From IMG/VR virus record IMGVR_UViG_3300031237_000256, positions 1 through 34,747 of that record: a stretch of 34,747 nt of DNA; one strand, 5' to 3'. The notes below the pieces were generated by a model. It saw only the letters and a list, made by a program, of their open reading frames with translations. It had not been told where the DNA came from and did not search any database. This document shows, piece by piece, positions 16,619 to 24,066 of the stretch (its first letter is position 1; every line of letters starts with the position of its first letter). A program made the position numbers and the translations under genes. This DNA is from a virus.

Positions 16619-16663
16619 CCCATTCACCCGCGCGGCGCAGGCCGCGCCTAGGAGAGCGCCCCC

Positions 16664-17179
16664 ATGGCCCTGCCCAAGAAGCTCAAGCACCTGAACCTGT
16701 TCAACGACGGCAACAGCTACCTCGGCGTCGTCGGCTCCGTCACCCTGCCCAAACTCGGCCGCAAGCTGGAGTCGTTCCGCGGCGGCGGCATGGATGGCCC
16801 GGTCAAGGTCGACCTGGGCCACAGCGACGACGGCCTCCAGCTGGAGTGGACCCTCGGTGGCTGGGATCTGACCCTCCTCAAGCAGTTCGGCATGGTCAAG
16901 GCCGACGGCGTGCAGCTGCGTTTCGCCGGCTCCGTGCAGCGCGACGACACCGGCGAGGTCAGCGCGGTGGAAGTGGTCGTGCGCGGTCGGCACGAGGAAC
17001 TCGACTTCGGCGACGCCAAGCCCGGCGAGGACACCGAGCACAAGATCACCACCACCTGCACCTACTACAAGCTCAGCGTCGACAACGAGCCGATCGTCGA
17101 GATCGACCTGCTCAACTTCGTCCTCATCGTGGACGGCGAGGACCTGCTCGCCGAGCACCGCACCGCCCTCGGCATTTGA
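16664..17179 (+). CDS. FII: tail tube protein, P2 GpFII family
   Basis: The 171-residue product matches P2 FII (172). It begins ALPKKLKHLNLFNDGNSYLG and continues with the conserved VTLPKLGRKLESFRGGGMDG. It polymerises into the inner tube on the tape measure. GGAGAG precedes the ATG, and the gene sits 45 bases after FI. Confidence 0.96.
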   Translation: MALPKKLKHLNLFNDGNSYLGVVGSVTLPKLGRKLESFRGGGMDGPVKVDLGHSDDGLQLEWTLGGWDLTLLKQFGMVKADGVQLRFAGSVQRDDTGEVSAVEVVVRGRHEELDFGDAKPGEDTEHKITTTCTYYKLSVDNEPIVEIDLLNFVLIVDGEDLLAEHRTALGI

Positions 17180-17241
17180 ACCCAGGTGCCGGCCGTCGCC
17201 GGCGTCCTTTCCCTCTCAGCACTACCACCAGGAGTAGCACC

Positions 17242-17544
17242 ATGACCCAACCGACCTACAGCGATCCCATCGTCCTCGAACAACCGGTCAAGCGCGGCGA
17301 GCAGCAGATCGCCGAGATCACCCTGCGCAAACCCGCCGCCGGCGAGCTGCGTGGGCTCAAGCTGGCCGACCTGATCAACGGCGACGTCAGCGCCACCATC
17401 CGCTTGGTTCCGCGCATCAGCCAGCCGAGCCTCACCGAACCGGAGGTCGCCGCGTTGGATATCGCCGACCTGCTGGCCTGCGCGGACGCCGTCGCTTTTT
17501 TCTTACAGAAGAAGCCGGCGACCACGGCCTCCCCCGAAGCGTAG
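17242..17544 (+). CDS. E: tail chaperone E, P2 GpE family
   Basis: The 100-residue product has the tail assembly chaperone pattern KRGEQQIAEITLRKPAAGEL, RGLKLADL and ALDIADLLACADAVAFFLQ. The ATG at 17242 is preceded by AGGAG. E and its frameshifted form E-E' are thought to chaperone the tape measure during tail assembly. Near its 3' end the gene contains a T-TTT-TTC slippery heptamer in the correct frame; after a -1 slip, translation runs on through E' to give a 146-residue fusion. Confidence 0.93.
   Translation: MTQPTYSDPIVLEQPVKRGEQQIAEITLRKPAAGELRGLKLADLINGDVSATIRLVPRISQPSLTEPEVAALDIADLLACADAVAFFLQKKPATTASPEA
17496..17502 (+). promoter_or_regulatory. -1 ribosomal frameshift site in E
   Basis: T-TTT-TTC fits the X-XXY-YYZ rule with the zero frame reading GCT TTT TTC. 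It is the only T6 run in a very GC-rich gene. After a -1 slip the frame is open (LTEEAGDHGLPRSVDEA) into the E' methionine at 17553 and ends at 17681. P2 uses an equivalent T-TTT-TTG site. Confidence 0.85.
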
Positions 17545-17552
17545 ACGAGGCG

Positions 17553-17681
17553 ATGGCGGACATCGCCCTGGTCTTCCACTGGGGACCGGAGACGATGGCC
17601 GCCATGCCCCTGCCCGAACTGATGGACTGGCGCGAGCGCGCCCGAGAACGATGGGAACTCATGCATGGCGCGGGATCTTAG
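17553..17681 (+). CDS. E': E' tail chaperone extension, GpE'-type short protein
   Basis: This 42-residue frame (MADIALVFHWGPETMAAMPL, then PELMDWRERARERWE) is the conserved short protein that overlaps E in the -1 frame in P2-like phages. It lies exactly one base back from the E frame, so its main product is expected to be the E-E' fusion made at 17496-17502; separate initiation at 17553 is possible but no strong ribosome-binding site is seen. It overlaps the start of T by 17 bases. Confidence 0.82.
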   Translation: MADIALVFHWGPETMAAMPLPELMDWRERARERWELMHGAGS

Positions 17682-20403
17682 CCTCAAGGTCAACCTCAAG
17701 GCCCTGGACAACGCCACCAAGCCGATGCGCTCGGTGCTCGCCGGCGCGCAGGGCCTGGGCCGCGCCCTGCGCGACACCCGCGACGAACTCAAGGGCCTGC
17801 AGGCCCGGCAGAAGGACGTCTCCAGCTTCCGCAGCCTGAAGAGCGAGAGCGAGCGGACCGGCGCCGCCCTGCAGGCCAACCGCGACAAGATCCGCCAACT
17901 CTCCCGGGAGCTGGCCAACACCGAAGCGCCGACCAAGGCGCTCAGCAAGGCGTTCCAGAGCGCGGTGCGCGAGGGCCAGACGCTCAAGCAGAAGCTCGGC
18001 GAGCAGCAGCGCCAGTTGCAATCGCTGCGCGACGAGCTGGGCCAGGCGGGCGTTGCCTTTCAGTCGCTGGACGGCAAGCTCAGAGGCTTGAACCCGAGCG
18101 AAGGCCTGGCCGCCTACGAAAAGGCACTCCGCCAGCAGATCGACAGCGCCAACCGCAGCATCGAGGACCAGGAGCGGCGCCTCAAGCGCCTGACCATCCA
18201 GCAGCAGCGCCTGGCCAAAGCCCGGGATGCCCACTCCAGAACCCAGGGACTGGCCGGCAGCATGGCCGCCACCGGCGCCGGCGGGGTGGCCTCCGGCAGC
18301 GGCATCCTCTACACCGGCATGCGGCTGATCGATCCGCAGCTCGCCGCCCAGCAGCAGGGGGCGCGGATCGCCGCGCAGAACGGCGAGGCGGGCAAGGCCG
18401 GGCAGTACACCGGCATCGTCCGGCGCATGCGCGCCGACGGCGTGAGCGGCGACACCGCTGCCATCGGCGAGGCCGTCTCCGCGACCAGCAGCACCCTGCG
18501 GGCTCTGGGCAAGGTCAGCGACGCGGAATTGGAGCGCGCCTCGCGCAAGGCGCTCGACCTGGCTACCGTCATGGGCGGCGACCTGGCCGAGCAGGTGCAG
18601 ACGGTCGGCATCCTCATGAAGAACGGCCTGGCGGCCAACAGCGACCAGGCCTTCGACCTGCTGACCCGTGGGCTGCAGCAGGTCTCGACGCAGATGCGCG
18701 GCGAGATGCCGGAAATCCTCCATGAGTACTCCACCCACTTCCGCAACATGGGCTTCAGTGGCCAGGAGACCATGAGCCTGCTGGTGGACATGGCCAAGCA
18801 GGGCAAGTACGCCCTGGACAAGACCGGCGACGCCATCAAGGAATTCAGCATCCGTGGCTCGGACATGTCGAAGAAGAGCCAGGAGGCCTACAAGACCATT
18901 GGCCTCGATGCGCAGAAAATGTCGGATGCGATCGCCAGCGGCGGGCCCAGGGCCCGTGAAGCCCTGGCGAAAACGGCCAAGGGTCTGCTGGCCATCAAGA
19001 GCCCGGCGGACCGGGCCAATGCCGCCATCGCCCTGTTCGGCACGCCGGTGGAGGATCTCTCCATCGACCAGATCCCCGCCTTCCTCAAGGCGCTGGCGGG
19101 CGGCACCGATCACCTGGGCCGGTTCGAGGGCGCGGCCGACCAGCTCGGCACCACCCTGCGCGACAACCTGAGCGGGGACATCGCCCGGCTCTCCGGAGCC
19201 TGGAGCGAGCTGGGGTCTTCGCTGATGGAGAGCCAGGACGGTGCGCTGCGGTCTCTCGTCCAGACCATCACCGGCCTGGTCACGGGGATGAAGAGCTGGG
19301 CGGCCGAGCATCCGGTGCTGACCGGGCACATCGTCAAGACCGCCCTCGGTCTCGGCCTGCTGATGGCGCTCGGCGGCGGCCTCACCCTGGTACTCGGCAG
19401 CATCCTCGGTCCGCTGGCCATGGTCCGCTACGGCATGATGCTGTTCGGCATCCGCAGCCTGGGCTTGGCCGGCACCCTGACTAGCCTGGCCCGCACCGCG
19501 CTGCCGCTGGTGGCCCAGGGCATCCAGCTGGTCGGCCGGGCCCTGCTGATGAACCCCATCGGTCTGGCCGTCACCGCCATCGCCGGCGGCGCCTTCCTGA
19601 TCTGGCAGAACTGGGAAACCCTGGGGCCGAAGTTCAAGGCGATATGGGCCGAGATCCAGCTCGCCGGCACCCTGACCATGGACTGGTTCGCCGGCCTGCC
19701 GGCCCGCTTCGTCCAGCTCGGCGGCGACATCCTGCGCGGCCTGGCCAGCGGTATCACCGGCGCCCTCGGCAGCGTCAAGGAGGCCGTCGTCGGCGCGGGG
19801 GAGGGCGCCATCGGCTGGTTCAAGGAGAAGCTCGGCATCCACTCGCCGTCGCGGGTGTTCGCCGAACTGGGCGGCTACACCATGGCCGGCCTCGAGCAAG
19901 GCATCCAGACCGGGGAGAAGAACCCGTTCGCCGCCCTGGACCAGACCGCCCAGGGCATGGCGCAGAAGGGGCAGGCGATTGCCGATGCCAACCCCTTCGC
20001 CGCCTTGGACGGCGCTGCCCAGGCCGCGCCCAAGCTGGCCGGCGCCGGCAATCCTTTTGCCGTACTGGACTCGGCTGCCAAGGCCGCGCCCAAGGTGGCC
20101 AGCGCCGGCAATCCCTTCGCCGCGCTGGACTCGGCCGCCAAGGCCGCGCCCAAGGCGGCCAGCGCCGGCAACCCCTTCGCCGCGCTGGGCCGTCAGCCGC
20201 CGGCAGTCGACAACCGGCCGGCCCTGGCCGCGGCCCGTCCCGCCACGGCGCCGGCCGCGGGCGGCAACACCTACAACATCACCGTCCACGCTACGCCGGG
20301 CATGGACCCGCAAGCGATCGGCCGCGCCGTCGCCGCCGAGCTGGACCGCCGCGAACGCTCGAAGCAGGCCAGCACCCGCAGCGCGCTCTACGACCGGGAG
20401 TAA
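17665..20403 (+). CDS. T: tail tape measure protein, P2 GpT family
   Basis: The 912-residue protein (P2 T 815) sets tail length. The N-terminal third is helical and probably coiled coil (residues about 30-190, rich in Leu/Arg/Gln). A hydrophobic block at about 545-645 contains several potential membrane segments (LGLGLLMALGGGLTLVLGSI onward). Then follows IHSPSRVFAELGGYTMAGLEQG, a frequent tape-measure motif. The C-terminus holds short tandem repeats with NPFAALD. It follows the E/E' chaperone frames, as expected. Confidence 0.95.
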   Translation: MARDLSLKVNLKALDNATKPMRSVLAGAQGLGRALRDTRDELKGLQARQKDVSSFRSLKSESERTGAALQANRDKIRQLSRELANTEAPTKALSKAFQSAVREGQTLKQKLGEQQRQLQSLRDELGQAGVAFQSLDGKLRGLNPSEGLAAYEKALRQQIDSANRSIEDQERRLKRLTIQQQRLAKARDAHSRTQGLAGSMAATGAGGVASGSGILYTGMRLIDPQLAAQQQGARIAAQNGEAGKAGQYTGIVRRMRADGVSGDTAAIGEAVSATSSTLRALGKVSDAELERASRKALDLATVMGGDLAEQVQTVGILMKNGLAANSDQAFDLLTRGLQQVSTQMRGEMPEILHEYSTHFRNMGFSGQETMSLLVDMAKQGKYALDKTGDAIKEFSIRGSDMSKKSQEAYKTIGLDAQKMSDAIASGGPRAREALAKTAKGLLAIKSPADRANAAIALFGTPVEDLSIDQIPAFLKALAGGTDHLGRFEGAADQLGTTLRDNLSGDIARLSGAWSELGSSLMESQDGALRSLVQTITGLVTGMKSWAAEHPVLTGHIVKTALGLGLLMALGGGLTLVLGSILGPLAMVRYGMMLFGIRSLGLAGTLTSLARTALPLVAQGIQLVGRALLMNPIGLAVTAIAGGAFLIWQNWETLGPKFKAIWAEIQLAGTLTMDWFAGLPARFVQLGGDILRGLASGITGALGSVKEAVVGAGEGAIGWFKEKLGIHSPSRVFAELGGYTMAGLEQGIQTGEKNPFAALDQTAQGMAQKGQAIADANPFAALDGAAQAAPKLAGAGNPFAVLDSAAKAAPKVASAGNPFAALDSAAKAAPKAASAGNPFAALGRQPPAVDNRPALAAARPATAPAAGGNTYNITVHATPGMDPQAIGRAVAAELDRRERSKQASTRSALYDRE
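19981..20196 (+). repeat. 60-bp tandem repeats in the tape measure gene
   Basis: About three and a half copies of a 20-codon unit encode AGNPFAALDSAAKAAPKxAS. GGCAATCC or GGCAACCC recurs at 20047, 20107 and 20167, and a more divergent unit precedes them from 19981. A further NPFAALD at 19921 extends the series weakly. The period keeps frame, so copy-number change would alter tape length by 20 residues. Confidence 0.85.
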
Positions 20404-20409
20404 CCCGCC

Positions 20410-20850
20410 ATGATGATGGCCCTCGGCATGTTCGTCTTCAGCCTGGAGACCCTGGCCTATCAGGAATTCCAGCGCCAGACCCAATGGCGCCACGGCTCCA
20501 CCAGCCGCATCGGCACCAACCCGGCGCGCCAGTACCTCGGGCGCGGCGACGACACCATCACCCTGCCGGGCGTGCTGCTCCCGGCCCTGTCCGGCACGCC
20601 CACCAGCCTGGACGTGCTGCGCGACATGGCCGACAGCGGCAAGGCCTGGGCCCTGGTGGAAGGCACCGGGCGCGTCTACGGCGCCTGGATCATCGAATCC
20701 CTCAGCGAGACCCGCACGCTGTTCTTTCCCGACGGTGCCGCCCGCCGCATTGAGTTCACCCTGACGCTCCAGCGCATCGACGACGACCGGGTCGACCTGC
20801 TCGGCAATCTCGCCGGCAGCGCCGGCAACCTGCTGGGGTGGATGCTATGA
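20410..20850 (+). CDS. U: tail protein U, P2 GpU family
   Basis: The 146-residue product shows the GpU pattern: MALGMFVFSLETLAYQEFQR, RHGSTSRIGTNPARQYLGRG and DDTITLPGVLLP, then RIEFTLTLQRID. It caps or completes the tail. Three consecutive ATG codons start the gene, so the exact start is uncertain by two codons. The stop overlaps D as ATGA. Confidence 0.94.
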   Translation: MMMALGMFVFSLETLAYQEFQRQTQWRHGSTSRIGTNPARQYLGRGDDTITLPGVLLPALSGTPTSLDVLRDMADSGKAWALVEGTGRVYGAWIIESLSETRTLFFPDGAARRIEFTLTLQRIDDDRVDLLGNLAGSAGNLLGWML

Positions 20851-22100
20851 GCGACCCGATCAGCGGCTACCTGAACCAGGCGGCGTCCGCCTACCGCAAC
20901 GCCACAGCCTACGCGCGGCCGATCTGCCGGCTGGTGGTCAACGGTCAGGACATCACCGCCGCCGTCACCCAACGCCTGGTCGGCATCGAACTCACCGACA
21001 ACCGCGGCATGGAGGCCGACCAGCTCACCGTCACCCTGTCCGACCACGACGGCCTGCTGGCCATCCCGCCCCGTGGCGCCGAGGTGCGCCTGTGGCTGGG
21101 CTGGAGCGACACCGGCCTGGTAGACAAGGGCCGCTACACCGTGGACGAAGTGGAGCACAGCGGTGCGCCGGACGTGCTCAGCATCCGCGCCCGCAGCGCC
21201 GACCTGCGCTCCGGGCTCAAGGGCCGTCGCGAGCGCAGCTGGCACGGGCAGACCCTCGGCGCCGTCGTCCGGGCCATCGCCGCCGCCTACGGCCTCACCC
21301 CGGTGATCGGCGCCGGTCTGGCGAATATCCCTATGGCCCATCTCGACCAGGCCAACGAGAGCGATGCCAACCTGCTGAGCCGCCTCGGCCAGCAGCACGA
21401 CGCCATCGCCACCGTGAAGGCCGGTCGGCTGCTGTTCATGCCGGTGGGGCAGTCCACCACCGCCAGCGGCCTGCCGCTGCCCCATGTCACCCTGACCCGG
21501 CAGGACGGCGACCAGCACCGCTACCTGGAAGCCGACCGCGACAGCTACACCGGCGTGCGCGCCTACTACTACGAGGTCAACAGCGCCGAGAAAAAGTCGG
21601 CCATCGCCGGCGGCGACGACAGCAATCTCAAGGATCTGCGCCACGTCTACAGCGACCGGCAGAGCGCCCTGGTCGCCGCCGGCGCCGAATGGCGGCGCCT
21701 GCAGCGCGGCACGGCCACGCTCAGCTACACCCTGGCCAAGGGCCGGCCGGACCTGATCCCGGAGCTGACCTACTCCCTGGTCGGCATCAAGCCGGAGATC
21801 GCCGCCTACGTCTGGCTGGGCGGCAACATCCGCCACAGCTTCACGGCCGAGGCCTACACCACCAGCCTGGAGCTGGACTCCAAGCTGCCGGACGCGGAGG
21901 AAGTGGCCGAGCTGGCAGAGGAAGGCAACTACACCGGCATCGTCGCCTGGTACCGGGATAGCAAGAACGGCGAGCAGAAGCCGCTCACCAAGGGCGACCA
22001 GACCAAGCCCAAGCGGCTGACCCACCTGTACGAGAGCAAGTCTAGTGCGGAGAAGGTGGCGGAGCGGGAGTGGAAGCGGTTGCAGGCCGCACAGGTATGA
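20847..22100 (+). CDS. D: tail hub protein D, P2 GpD / late control family
   Basis: The 417-residue product has the GpD/VgrG-like hub pattern: ARPICRLVVNGQDITAAV, ELTDNRGMEADQLTVTLSDH and AEVRLWLGWSDTGLVDKGRY, then GQTLGAVVRAIAAAYG. It is longer than P2 D (about 387). It makes the base of the tail tube above the spike. It closes the late operon and is followed by a short hairpin. Its last 100 bases are echoed twice downstream, at 23238-23258 and 23885-23928. Confidence 0.94.
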   Translation: MSDPISGYLNQAASAYRNATAYARPICRLVVNGQDITAAVTQRLVGIELTDNRGMEADQLTVTLSDHDGLLAIPPRGAEVRLWLGWSDTGLVDKGRYTVDEVEHSGAPDVLSIRARSADLRSGLKGRRERSWHGQTLGAVVRAIAAAYGLTPVIGAGLANIPMAHLDQANESDANLLSRLGQQHDAIATVKAGRLLFMPVGQSTTASGLPLPHVTLTRQDGDQHRYLEADRDSYTGVRAYYYEVNSAEKKSAIAGGDDSNLKDLRHVYSDRQSALVAAGAEWRRLQRGTATLSYTLAKGRPDLIPELTYSLVGIKPEIAAYVWLGGNIRHSFTAEAYTTSLELDSKLPDAEEVAELAEEGNYTGIVAWYRDSKNGEQKPLTKGDQTKPKRLTHLYESKSSAEKVAEREWKRLQAAQV

Positions 22101-22104
22101 GCAA

Positions 22105-22120
22105 GGGCGCCTGGGCGCCC
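22105..22120 (+). terminator. hairpin after gene D
   Basis: GGGCGC-CTGG-GCGCCC begins 4 bases after the D stop, in the 39-base gap between D and the convergent response regulator gene. There is no T tract, so it may work in either direction or only weakly. Confidence 0.5.
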
Positions 22121-22139
22121 TCCGGGTTCTCTCCGCAGC

Positions 22140-22892
22140 TCAAGCCAGTTCTGGCTGGGAACGATGCGCGGCCAGGTTCGAGCGGATATTGGCGTGCTCC
22201 GCCAGGGAATAGCCGACGCCCACCATCGTATGCAGCAGCGGCTTTTCGAACGGCTTGTCGATCATCTGGCGCAGATAGTGGATGTGGCTGCGCAGAGCAG
22301 TATTGTCCGGAACCTCGTCTCCCCACAGAGCTTGTTCCATTGCATCTTTGGAGACCACGGCAGGGCTCTTCTTCATCAGGATCAACAGAATCTTCTGGCA
22401 AATCCTGGGCAGCTGAATGGGCTGGCCGGCCCGGCTCACCCTCATCCGATCGAGGTCAAAACAGAGGTCGCCAACCTGCAGGGTATGCTGGCGGGATCCC
22501 TGGACGCGGCGAAGGATAGCTTCGATTCGCGCCTGCAGCTCCGGCATCGCATAAGGGCAGGGCAAACAGTCGTCGGCTCCGGTGCCCAGCCCCTTGATGC
22601 GTGCCTCCAGATCATTGCCGGCGGTCACCATGATGATCGGGACATCGCTACAGACCTCCTCGCGCAGACGCCGGCAGATCTCGCAACCATCGATGGCCGG
22701 CAGTGTGTCGTGGAGTACGACCAGATCGTGGAGGCCGCTGGACGCTAAATGCAGTCCAGTCGCGCCGTCTTGGGCGCAGTCGACGAGATAACCACTCCGT
22801 TCCAGATAATCGATGGTATTGGAGAGAACATCCCTATTGCTCTCTATGACCAGAATACGCACGAACTGCTCTTTGACGATGGAGCGAGGCAT
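22140..22892 (-). CDS. orphan OmpR/PhoB-type response regulator with degenerate receiver
   Basis: The 250-residue protein has an N-terminal receiver (about 11-125) and a C-terminal winged helix (about 136-232: GDLCFDLDRMRVSRAGQPIQ to HTMVGVGYSL). Alignment by eye to the usual receiver shows LVVLHDTLP where LVVLDLxLP is expected, so the phosphoacceptor Asp is His61. The acidic pocket reads ILVIESN instead of ILVVEDD, and the usual Lys is Cys112 (CLPCPYAMPEL); Thr90 is kept. It probably binds DNA without normal phosphorylation control. No histidine kinase lies nearby. I choose the ATG at 22892; a GTG at 22862 is possible. It faces gene D. Confidence 0.85.
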   Translation of the reverse strand: MPRSIVKEQFVRILVIESNRDVLSNTIDYLERSGYLVDCAQDGATGLHLASSGLHDLVVLHDTLPAIDGCEICRRLREEVCSDVPIIMVTAGNDLEARIKGLGTGADDCLPCPYAMPELQARIEAILRRVQGSRQHTLQVGDLCFDLDRMRVSRAGQPIQLPRICQKILLILMKKSPAVVSKDAMEQALWGDEVPDNTALRSHIHYLRQMIDKPFEKPLLHTMVGVGYSLAEHANIRSNLAAHRSQPELA

Positions 22893-23288
22893 GGGATACC
22901 TGGGGTAACGTTGGTGAGAAGATAGGTAACAAACGGCCGCCAATCCTATGCCGCAAAAATCTTCTCGCCAACGGCAATAATGTAATAAGCAGACAAGTTT
23001 TAAGTGTTAAAAGTATTTCGATTCAATTTATTTGATTTATTTGCTGGTTGTATTTGATTAATTAGCGTTGTGAGTAATCACTGTTGTTCGGCTTGACGTA
23101 TTAAGTGTTCGAAAATTCCTATCGCTTGTTTCTATTTGAATCACCCGTAGCTCTTGATTGATCGCATGGCGTAACTTGGAATTTGTTTCCAATATCAAGG
23201 CGTCGACCGGTTTGGGAGGAAATAGAAAACTCGCTCAGCGGGACTGGAAGCGGTTGCAAAGCGTGACCTGATACATCACACTTTCGGC
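22893..23288. other. AT-rich intergenic stretch with a gene D remnant
   Basis: These 396 bases hold no gene I can support. The first 300 are strikingly AT-rich (several runs around TTTGATTTATTTGC) and contain the response regulator's promoter region, with no clear -35/-10 pair. The rightmost part changes abruptly to phage-like sequence at 23238-23258, a copy of the end of gene D, just before the toxin gene. Confidence 0.6.
23238..23258 (+). repeat. remnant of the gene D 3' end (first copy)
   Basis: This 21-base stretch matches 22064-22084 in gene D at 20 of 21 positions and in the same frame reads RDWKRLQ against REWKRLQ, followed a few codons later by TGA. It is a 3' fragment of a D gene left 31 bases before higB. 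Confidence 0.75.
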
Positions 23289-23567
23289 ATGATTATCAGC
23301 TTCCAGCATAAAGGGTTGCGCCTGTTCTACGAGACGGGCTCGACCAAGGGCATACGTGCCGATCACGCCAAGCGTCTGGCCCGCATGCTGTCATTCATGG
23401 ACCGGGCGACCGTCCCTGGCGATCTGGACATTCCGGGCTGGAGGCTGCATCCGCTGAAGGGCGACCTGGTCGACTACTGGTCGCTCACCGTCAGCGGCAA
23501 CTGGCGAATGATCTTTCGCTTTACCGACCACGACATAGAACTGGTCGACTACCTGGACTACCACTGA
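23289..23567 (+). CDS. higB: HigB-type toxin, RelE/ParE superfamily
   Basis: The 92-residue protein has the HigB family pattern: IISFQHKGLRLFYETGSTKG, the basic HAKRLARMLSFMDRA helix, GWRLHPLKGDLVDYWSLTVS, and the terminal NWRMIFRFTDHDIELVDYLD. Such toxins cut mRNA at the ribosome. The toxin-first order with the antitoxin 14 bases downstream is typical of higBA. It lies right after a gene D remnant. Confidence 0.93.
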   Translation: MIISFQHKGLRLFYETGSTKGIRADHAKRLARMLSFMDRATVPGDLDIPGWRLHPLKGDLVDYWSLTVSGNWRMIFRFTDHDIELVDYLDYH

Positions 23568-23581
23568 ACGGAGGGAAAACC

Positions 23582-23869
23582 ATGGTCATGCACAATCCGC
23601 CGCATCCTGGCGAAACCCTGCTCGAAGACGTGTTGCCCGAGTTGGACATCAGCATCGCCGAGCTGGCCCGTCGCCTGGGCTTCGCCCGTGAAACGCTCTC
23701 GCGCATCCTGCACGGTCGAGCGCCGATCAGCCCCGATCTGGCTGTGCGTCTAGAAATGGCCGGAATCGGCAGCGCTCGCACCTGGTTGGGCGTGCAGGCC
23801 GACTACGACCTGTGGCAGGCACAGCACCGCCAGCAGCCTCATATCGAGCGTTTTGCGGTGCTTGCCTGA
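23582..23869 (+). CDS. higA: HigA-type antitoxin, XRE HTH
   Basis: The 95-residue protein begins HNPPHPGETLLEDVLPELDI, the HigA/VapI signature, followed by an XRE helix-turn-helix (SIAELARRLGFARETLSRIL, about residues 24-43). The tail ADYDLWQAQHRQ is also typical. It should neutralise HigB and repress the operon. GGAGG precedes the ATG. As prophage cargo the pair would favour retention of the prophage. Confidence 0.93.
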   Translation: MVMHNPPHPGETLLEDVLPELDISIAELARRLGFARETLSRILHGRAPISPDLAVRLEMAGIGSARTWLGVQADYDLWQAQHRQQPHIERFAVLA

Positions 23870-23884
23870 CAGAGTTTTTCGTTC

Positions 23885-23928
23885 GCCCAATCAGCTAATG
23901 CACCTGTGCGAGAGCAAGGCCAGTGTGG
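23885..23928 (+). repeat. remnant of the gene D 3' end (second copy)
   Basis: These 44 bases match 22007-22050 in gene D without gaps at 35 of 44 positions, including CACCTGT and CGAGAGCAAG. They read HLCESKASV against D's HLYESKSSA and end in a TGA. The remnant lies 16 bases after the higA stop. Confidence 0.65.
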
Positions 23929-24066
23929 CATGACTGGAGGCAGGTAGAAAAAATGCTATAAAGGCCTAGCTATAAGTGTCAAAAGGCCACCTATGTTGTC
24001 TGGACTTGACGTTGCGGCAAGACTAATCTACGCGCCGTTATTTTGCCGCTGAGAGCTTAGAAATAC

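Noticed and set aside
17659-20493. 944-codon leftward open frame opposite T
   Set aside because: Pure antisense shadow of the tape measure gene with low-complexity Gly/Ala/Leu composition and no motif.
22070-22519. Rightward frame running on from D through the response regulator gene
   Set aside because: Antisense to a regulator with clear receiver and winged-helix domains; no ribosome-binding site.
23952-23990. GCTATAA and AGGCC direct repeats before the methyltransferase gene
   Set aside because: Short and imperfect; could be a regulatory site, but nothing links it to a particular factor.
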